This document shows, one piece after another, positions 58,966 through 64,000 of a DNA stretch of 64,000 nt; the stretch's first letter is position 1, and each line of letters opens with the position of its first letter. The notes under the pieces were generated by a model. That model was not told the origin of the DNA. It worked only from the letters and a program-made list of their open reading frames with translations, and made no database searches. Source of the DNA: Halobacteriales archaeon QS_1_68_20 (lineage in GTDB: Archaea; Halobacteriota; Halobacteria; Halobacteriales; PXRE01). The stretch spans positions 1-64,000 of the forward strand of contig PXRE01000010.1 in NCBI GenBank assembly GCA_003021085.1, given 5' to 3'. Position numbers and translations under genes: made by a program.

Positions 58966-59294
58966 GCGAGTTCCTCCCGGACCAGGCGGCGGAACTCGTC
59001 GCTGTCCAGCAGGTAGACCGTCTCGCCGCCGATCCGGCGCTCGCGCTCGACCGTCGTGACGGGCGTCGCGTCGACCCGGACGTACCACGTATCGTCGCCC
59101 GCCTCGCCGTACCCCACGAAGTCGATGTCGACCCCGAACTCCTCCTCCAGGGGCACCAGCACCTCGTAGACGCCGACGCCGTCCGCGAACCGCGGGGGCG
59201 TGTACTCGACGAGTCCGTGTTCCTCGAACGTCCGCTCGGCCGCGCGCCACGGCGGCGCGGACCCATCCGACGGCGAGTCCCCGTCCTCGGGCAT
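58962..59294 (-). CDS. conserved haloarchaeal protein of unknown function
   Basis: A 110-residue acidic alpha/beta protein: 'AAERTFEEHGLVEYTPPRFADGVGVYEVLVPLEEEFGVDIDFVGYGEAGDDTWYVRVDATPVTTVERERR' and 'GGETVYLLDSDEFRRLVREEL'. Codon use and acidity are normal for the genome, so it is probably real. It overlaps the Rieske stop by four bases, tail to tail. No family recognised. Confidence 0.65.
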   Translation of the reverse strand: MPEDGDSPSDGSAPPWRAAERTFEEHGLVEYTPPRFADGVGVYEVLVPLEEEFGVDIDFVGYGEAGDDTWYVRVDATPVTTVERERRIGGETVYLLDSDEFRRLVREELA

Positions 59295-59335
59295 CTTTCG
59301 TGCAGTCGTCCGGGAACGGTTTCAACGTTCCCCCT

Positions 59336-59372
59336 GGCTCGGGCCCCGTGGCCGAATCCCCGGTGGTTCACT
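59336..59372 (+). repeat. 37-bp direct repeat, copy 1
   Basis: Begins GGCTCGGGCCCCGTGGCCGA and ends CCGGTGGTTCACT. Identical to 59410-59446; the two copies are separated by exactly 37 bases. Located between the small gene at 58962 and the 3' end of the molybdenum hydroxylase gene. Confidence 0.9.
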
Positions 59373-59409
59373 GGACCGGTTGCACGCCGCCGAGCAGATC
59401 GAGTACGCC

Positions 59410-59446
59410 GGCTCGGGCCCCGTGGCCGAATCCCCGGTGGTTCACT
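59410..59446 (+). repeat. 37-bp direct repeat, copy 2
   Basis: Perfect copy of 59336-59372. It overlaps the stop codon (59442-59444, minus strand) of the molybdenum hydroxylase gene, so part of the repeat derives from, or was inserted at, that gene's end. Confidence 0.9.
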
Positions 59447-61790
59447 CCCGGTCGTGAATGCTCCGCCAGACGGTCTCCTGGGTGAGCGGCATGTCGAGGT
59501 CCTCGACCCCGAGGGGGGCCAGGGCGTCGAGGACCGCGTTGACGACCGCGGGCGGCGCGGCGATGGTCCCGGCTTCCCCGATGCCCCGGACGCCGAGCGG
59601 GTTGGTCTCGCTCGGCGTCACCGTGAACTCCGTCTCGACGTCCGGGAGGTGCCCGGCCCTGGGGACGGCGTACTCCTGCAGTGTGTCCGTCACCAGTCGC
59701 CCGTCCTCGTAGACGGTCTGCTCGTACAGCGCCTGGCCGATGCCCTGGGCGACGCCGCCGTGGACCTGCCCCTCGACGATGGTGGGGTCGATCTGGTTGC
59801 CGCAGTCGTTGACGCCGAGGTACCGCCGGACGTCGACCTCGCCAGTCTCGGGATCGACCTCGACGACGGCGACGTGCGTGCCGAACGAGTACGTCTCTCC
59901 GTCGCCGCCGTGGTAGACGGTCGAATCCAGTCCGGGGTCCAGGTCGTCGGGCAACGCCCACCCGTGGGCCAGTTCGGCGACGTCGGCGAGCGAGAGCGAG
60001 GCGTCGGGGTCGCCCTCGACCCGGAAGTGGCCGTCCTCGACGGTGACGCGCGCGGGATCGACCTCGAAGTAGTCGGCCGTGATCCGGGTGACTTTCTCCA
60101 CGACGTCGGCGGCCGCTTCCGCGACGGCGTTGCCCGCGGTGACGGTGCTGCGGCTCCCGAACGTGCCCCACCCCATCTCCACGTCGGCGGTGTCGCCCTC
60201 CTCGACGCTGACCTCCGCCGGCGAAACGTCGAACGCCTCGGCGACGAGGTTCGCGTAGGTGGTTTCGTGGCCCTGGCCCTGGGACATCGTGCCCGCGTAG
60301 GCGGTGATCTCCCCGGAGAGGTTGACGTTGACCCGCCCGCTCTCGGTTCCCCTGCCGGTCGAGGCCACGAAGGACCCCAGGCCGATCCCGAGGTACCTGC
60401 CCTCCGGGCGACGGGCCTGCTGGCGCTCCCGGAGGCCCTCGTAATCCACCACGTCGAGCGCCCGGTCCAGGGTCGCCTCGTAGTCGCCGCTGTCGTAGGT
60501 CGCCCCGGCCGCCGTCTCGTAGGGGAACGCCGCCGGGGGGATCAGGTTCTGCCGTCGCAACTCGGCGGGGTCGACCCCGAGTTCCCGGGCCGCGGCGTCC
60601 AGCAGGCGCTCGATCACGTAGATGGCTTCCGGGATGCCCGCGCCGCGGTAGGTGTGTACCGGGGCAGTGTTCGTGAAGACGCACCTGGTCCGGCAGTGGA
60701 TGGCGGGGACGCGGTACTGCCCCGAGAGCAGCAGGCCGTACATCGACAGGACGGCGGGGGCGTCCCCGAGCGCGTACCCGCCGACGTTCACGTCGGTCTC
60801 GACCGACAGCCCCCTGGCGGTCCCGTCGTCGTCGACGGCGATAGTCGCGTCGGTCGCGTGCGCCCGCCCGTGGGCACCAGCGAGGCTGTCCTCCCGCCTG
60901 GTCGCGGTCCACTTCACGGAGCGTTCCAGTTCCAGCGCGCACCAGGCCGCGGTGGCCTCGCCGGGGTACTGGTTGCCCTTCTGGCCGAACCCGCCGCCGA
61001 CGGCGGGCGCGTCGACCCGGACGTCCCGCTCCGGAATCCCGACGACGTCCGAGAGGTTGCGCCGGTCCATGTGCGGCGTTTGGGTCGACAGCTGGACCGT
61101 CAGCGACCCCTCGCGGCCGTAGCGGACGAGCGCGGCCCGTGGTTCCAGCGGGTGGGGGATCAGCCGGTTGTTCGCCAGGTCCAGCGACACGGTGTGGTCG
61201 GCGTCGGACAGCGCCTGCGCCGTCGCTTCCTCGTCGCCCAGTTCTGCGACCGTGGCCAGGTTGTCCGGCGCGCCCGCGAAGAGGGTCGGCCCCTCCGCAC
61301 CGGCGGCCTCGACGGGGTCGGTGACCGCGTCACGGTCGTCGTAGGTCACCTCGACCGCCCGCGCGGCGTCGTGGGCGACGGCGGGCGTCTCGGCCACGAC
61401 GGCCGCGACGGGCTGGCCGTGGTACCTGACCCTGTCGCGGGCGAGCAGGGGGTGGCCCGGTACGTCGCGGCCGTCGTCGACGCCCCAGACCGGGAGTTCG
61501 CCGGGGGCGTCCGAGGCGGCCACGTCGTCCCAGGTGAACGCCCCGAGGACGCCGTCGTGGGCGGCTGCGTCGTCGACGTCCACGTCGATCAGGTCGGCGT
61601 GGCCGCGCTCGCTCCGCGCGAACGCCAGGTGTGCGGCGTCCGGGGCCGACAGGTCGTCGGTGAACTCCGCCGCCCCGGTGAGCAGGGCGGCGTCTTCCGA
61701 CCGGCCCCGCCACTCGTCGTCACCCTCCACGTGGGCGTCCCGCCCGGGGCCACCACCCTCGTCGACGGGTCCCCGGTCGTCGCGTTCCAT
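59442..61790 (-). CDS. xanthine dehydrogenase-family molybdopterin-binding subunit
   Basis: A 782-residue large subunit from ATG 61790; a longer reading upstream runs through the amine oxidase gene in another frame. 'DDEWRGRSEDAALLTGAAEFTDDL' opens the a/b hammerhead domain. Moco contacts include 'APAVGGGFGQKG', 'FTNTAPVHTYRGAGIPEA', 'GTMSQGQGHETTYANLVAEAF' and 'GTFGSRSTVTAGNAV', and the base-catalyst Glu is E739 in 'GVRGIGEAGTIAAPP'. The active-site loop is the YRGAG form, not the Cys-containing loop of true CO dehydrogenase (form I CoxL), so an aldehyde/aromatic hydroxylase is likely. The FAD and 2Fe-2S subunits are not in the window. Confidence 0.93.
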   Translation of the reverse strand: MERDDRGPVDEGGGPGRDAHVEGDDEWRGRSEDAALLTGAAEFTDDLSAPDAAHLAFARSERGHADLIDVDVDDAAAHDGVLGAFTWDDVAASDAPGELPVWGVDDGRDVPGHPLLARDRVRYHGQPVAAVVAETPAVAHDAARAVEVTYDDRDAVTDPVEAAGAEGPTLFAGAPDNLATVAELGDEEATAQALSDADHTVSLDLANNRLIPHPLEPRAALVRYGREGSLTVQLSTQTPHMDRRNLSDVVGIPERDVRVDAPAVGGGFGQKGNQYPGEATAAWCALELERSVKWTATRREDSLAGAHGRAHATDATIAVDDDGTARGLSVETDVNVGGYALGDAPAVLSMYGLLLSGQYRVPAIHCRTRCVFTNTAPVHTYRGAGIPEAIYVIERLLDAAARELGVDPAELRRQNLIPPAAFPYETAAGATYDSGDYEATLDRALDVVDYEGLRERQQARRPEGRYLGIGLGSFVASTGRGTESGRVNVNLSGEITAYAGTMSQGQGHETTYANLVAEAFDVSPAEVSVEEGDTADVEMGWGTFGSRSTVTAGNAVAEAAADVVEKVTRITADYFEVDPARVTVEDGHFRVEGDPDASLSLADVAELAHGWALPDDLDPGLDSTVYHGGDGETYSFGTHVAVVEVDPETGEVDVRRYLGVNDCGNQIDPTIVEGQVHGGVAQGIGQALYEQTVYEDGRLVTDTLQEYAVPRAGHLPDVETEFTVTPSETNPLGVRGIGEAGTIAAPPAVVNAVLDALAPLGVEDLDMPLTQETVWRSIHDRE

Positions 61791-61864
61791 GGGTCCCGTA
61801 CTGACAGCGGATCGAAAAAATTTCTGGTGGTGGCGTGACCAAAAACTCCGGTTCGGCGGGGCCG

Positions 61865-63790
61865 CTACACGTCCCGGAAACAGTGCTCGGGCGGGACGTC
61901 CGCCGCCGGACTGCTGTCGAAGAAGTTGTCCGGCGACAGCCTGAACGACGCACGCTGCACCGGGAGGATCGGCCAGTCCTCCGGCCGGGTGACATGGTTG
62001 ACGCCGAGGTTGTACCAGACGACGAGGTCCTCGTTCTCCAGCGAGCGGTCGGCCTCCGTCCAGGCCGGCAGTCCCTCCGACCCGGGCGACTGGTTCGGGA
62101 ACTTCCCCGCCGGGAACCGCTCGTCGTGGCGGTAGGGTGTCACCCAGAGGTGGTTGTCGATGAACCCAGCCCGTCGCATGACGCTGGAACCGGGTCGCGC
62201 ACAGGCCTCGACGTTGCCGTTCGGCTCCAGGCGGTAGCCGACCGGGTTCCCGAGTTCGTTCGTCCGGTCGCGGTTCCTGACGACCCAGTAGCGGCCCTTC
62301 AGCGGATCGATCAGGTCCTGGGCCTCCTGCTCGGAGGTCAGGTGCGTCCGGTCGGCGTAGAAGGCGTTTCCGTCGGGGTTGACGTCGTCGTGGGGCCCCT
62401 CCGGGAGCGTCTCGTTCTGGACCCGGTAGACGTCGTTGCCGGGGCCGTCGACCTCGAAGTCGAGCCTGAACGTGAAGAAGTGCTGGTGGTTCATCGCCTT
62501 CACGTGGGGCTGGACCTCCTCGGCGTAGCCGCCGACGGACTCGTCCGGCCCGACGAGGCCGTTGTTGTCGACGCCGGTCAGCCGGACCTCCGCCTCGATG
62601 GAGCCGTCCTGGTAGAAGTACCAGTAGAACGCGTAGTCGTAGTTGGCGGCGGTGACGATGAACGAGATGACCAGCCGGCGGTTGCGGCGGACTTCCGTGT
62701 TTCGCGTCCGCCAGTCCCCGTGTTTCCACAGCACGCCGAAGTCCTCCTCGTGGAGACAGATGGCGTTCGGGATCACGTCCGGTTCGCCGCGGCTGTCGTT
62801 CACGACGGCGTCCCAGTAGTGCATGTACCCCAGGCAGTCACACCCTTCCGTCAGCGAGTTGGCCAGCCGGCCGAACGTGAGTTCGCCGACGTCAAGCGGC
62901 GACTTCCAGCTGTGGTTCGGGTCGGGGTCCCCGTAGGGGACCGTCATCTCGGCCAACGACGCCCGGTTGAGGATGGGCCGGACCTCGCCGTCGTCCTCGT
63001 AGCCGATGTCGTGGAGGACCAGGCCCTCCCGCTGGGACCACCCGACGCGGATGTGCCAGTTCTGCCACTCCACCTTCCGGCCGTCGATGTCCCAGCTCGG
63101 CCCCTCCGGCTGGGACACCTCGTACGGCTTCAGGTCCCGCAGGTCGCGGTCCTCGGCCCGGTAGGGGACGTACCCCGACAGCTCCGAGACGTCTCGTTTC
63201 GCGCCGTTGTCGATCACCTCGGCCACGTCCATCTCGTCGAGGTCGACGAAGGCGTGGATGCCGTCCAGCGGGCGCTCGTAGGCGTTGTCCGCGTCGCTCA
63301 CCCGCACCCAGGTCACGCAGTGAGCCAGCCGCCGCCCGGGGTCGACCTCGTCCGGAACCAGGTGGTACCCCGCCGGGAAGGCGTCGATGATCGCCTGCTC
63401 GACGTCCTCGACGCCACGCGCTCGCACGGCCGCCTGCCAGTCCGAATCGGCCTTCACGGCCCCCTCCGCCTCGATGAACTCCTCCACCGTGATGGGGGGC
63501 TGGGCGTCGGGGAGCGTCTCCCAGGAGCGAAGTTCCTCGTCGTCGAGCGAGACGGTCGCCTCGTAGGTCCGCTCGCCGTCGTGGTCGCGGACGACCGCAC
63601 GGGTGGTCCGCTCGACGTCCCCCGGACCGCGAAGGGCGTCCTTGTCCGGTTCTTCGAGGTCGACGTTGACGATCCGGGCGTTCGCCCAGACGTCCCGTGC
63701 GTCGAACAGTACTTCCCGGGCCGTCTCGATCTCCGAGGCCGTGATCGGGTCGAGGGGATGGGACCGCGGCGATGACTCACCTGAACCCAT
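61865..63790 (-). CDS. copper-containing primary amine oxidase
   Basis: A 641-residue quinoprotein from ATG 63790. The TPQ precursor tyrosine is Y384 in 'TAANYDYAFYWYF' (consensus N-Y-D/E), and copper His ligands include the 'MNHQHFF' pair plus a later His. 'SLAEMTVPYGDPDPNHSWKSPLDVGE' and 'CDCLGYMHYWDAVV' are further hallmark blocks. It oxidatively deaminates primary amines (such as phenethylamine or tyramine) to aldehydes with H2O2. No signal peptide, so cytoplasmic. It lies 74 bases upstream of the molybdenum hydroxylase gene, which could oxidise the resulting aldehyde. Confidence 0.94.
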   Translation of the reverse strand: MGSGESSPRSHPLDPITASEIETAREVLFDARDVWANARIVNVDLEEPDKDALRGPGDVERTTRAVVRDHDGERTYEATVSLDDEELRSWETLPDAQPPITVEEFIEAEGAVKADSDWQAAVRARGVEDVEQAIIDAFPAGYHLVPDEVDPGRRLAHCVTWVRVSDADNAYERPLDGIHAFVDLDEMDVAEVIDNGAKRDVSELSGYVPYRAEDRDLRDLKPYEVSQPEGPSWDIDGRKVEWQNWHIRVGWSQREGLVLHDIGYEDDGEVRPILNRASLAEMTVPYGDPDPNHSWKSPLDVGELTFGRLANSLTEGCDCLGYMHYWDAVVNDSRGEPDVIPNAICLHEEDFGVLWKHGDWRTRNTEVRRNRRLVISFIVTAANYDYAFYWYFYQDGSIEAEVRLTGVDNNGLVGPDESVGGYAEEVQPHVKAMNHQHFFTFRLDFEVDGPGNDVYRVQNETLPEGPHDDVNPDGNAFYADRTHLTSEQEAQDLIDPLKGRYWVVRNRDRTNELGNPVGYRLEPNGNVEACARPGSSVMRRAGFIDNHLWVTPYRHDERFPAGKFPNQSPGSEGLPAWTEADRSLENEDLVVWYNLGVNHVTRPEDWPILPVQRASFRLSPDNFFDSSPAADVPPEHCFRDV

Positions 63791-64000
63791 ACCCGCGACA
63801 TGTCCCAGCAATACAAGTAATTTTATGACGTGTTCTCTCGCGGAACATAACGAGCGGGCCCGGGCGACGGCGGCCAGCGACCGTCGCCCGGACCCACCGG
63901 ATGGACGGTCGCCCGGAACTGGCGATCCTCGCACGTCCGCCCCGAACCGACGCTCGAACGACCCGTCGACCACCTCGACCCGTGGAACAGGAGCAACGCT
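63791..64000. other. upstream region of the amine oxidase gene
   Basis: No gene is supported in these last 210 bases. An in-frame extension of the amine oxidase to about 63973 is low complexity and Arg/Gly-rich, so unlikely to be translated. AT-rich bases at 63818-63836 ('aagtaattttatgacgtg') hold the most likely promoter. Confidence 0.5.

Noticed and set aside
59336-59446. CRISPR mini-array (37-bp repeat, 37-bp spacer)
   Set aside because: Only two repeats and one gap, the second repeat overlaps a coding end, the sequence is unlike haloarchaeal CRISPR repeats, and no cas gene is in the window.
59442-61790. Aerobic carbon monoxide dehydrogenase (CoxL form I)
   Set aside because: The active-site loop is of the YRGAG type and lacks the Cys-containing CoxL signature; coxM and coxS are not adjacent.

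Overview
The window is a piece of a haloarchaeal chromosome (class Halobacteria). Evidence: about two-thirds GC with very acidic proteins, TATA boxes 25-35 bases upstream of start codons (many transcripts probably leaderless), archaeal genes (PolD large subunit, Hef, PurO, class II GlyRS, DUF1464 kinase, SSSCA1-type Zn protein), a tRNA-Gln with an anticodon-loop intron, and many small haloarchaea-only proteins. The genus cannot be named from this sequence alone.

Layout. 1-2470: GAF/multi-PAS histidine kinase, cut by the window edge. 2642-6915: TraB-like protein, a wrecked metY-metX pair, and two paralogous membrane-anchored proteins. 7179-11788: amidohydrolase plus a divergent four-gene nitrate/sulfonate/taurine-type ABC importer. 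11823-14385: phosphoesterase, PurO, HNH protein and intron-bearing tRNA-Gln. 14639-22498: ABC-2 exporter, gamma-glutamyltransferase, antitoxin fragment, large solitary adenine methylase, SSSCA1-like protein. 22500-28653: DUF1464 kinase, cytochrome P450, nucleotidyltransferase-like protein, winged-helix regulator, Hef. 28834-33672: decayed cation/proton antiporter pair, MFS carrier, a 31-residue microprotein, an SUMF1-fold protein, polyprenol-type kinase. 33674-37154: glyS with an overlapping CBS protein and small proteins. 37976-42454: PPC-domain protein and PolD DP2, followed by a toxin-antitoxin cassette flanked by a 16-bp copy of the polC end. 42508-49221: Zn ribbon, ketopantoate reductase, broken antitoxin, sulfatase-superfamily enzyme, second PAS kinase, NifU-type protein, DUF5783 protein. 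49222-50095: gene-free stretch bounded by inverted repeats. 50096-57401: a RiPP gene cluster of the TOMM/LAP (thiazole/oxazole-modified peptide) class with neighbours. 57497-63790: amidohydrolase, Rieske protein, molybdenum hydroxylase large subunit and copper amine oxidase.

The main discovery candidate is the TOMM cluster. Two tiny genes on the minus strand (52326-52469 and 52584-52715) encode 47- and 43-residue precursors. Their 20-residue Cys/Ser/Thr/Gly-rich cores share an almost identical C-terminal half, and each follows an AGG that ends the leader. Divergently transcribed from them are overlapping genes for a SagB-type dehydrogenase, an E1-like/Ocin-ThiF partner and a YcaO cyclodehydratase ending in PxPxP. 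One precursor promoter and the sagB promoter share the same 13-bp AT-rich box. Together they would convert Cys/Ser/Thr of the cores to azolines and then azoles. No exporter or leader protease is visible nearby.

A second theme is gene decay. metY, metX and a CPA-type antiporter have large internal deletions, the antiporter's regulatory subunit has a nonsense codon, a sulfatase has three frameshifts, and antitoxin or toxin genes are truncated or frameshifted. A third theme is traces of mobile elements: the duplicated polC terminus around relBE, an AT-rich codon island exactly at the classical PolD intein site, tRNA-like debris, and several inverted or direct repeats.
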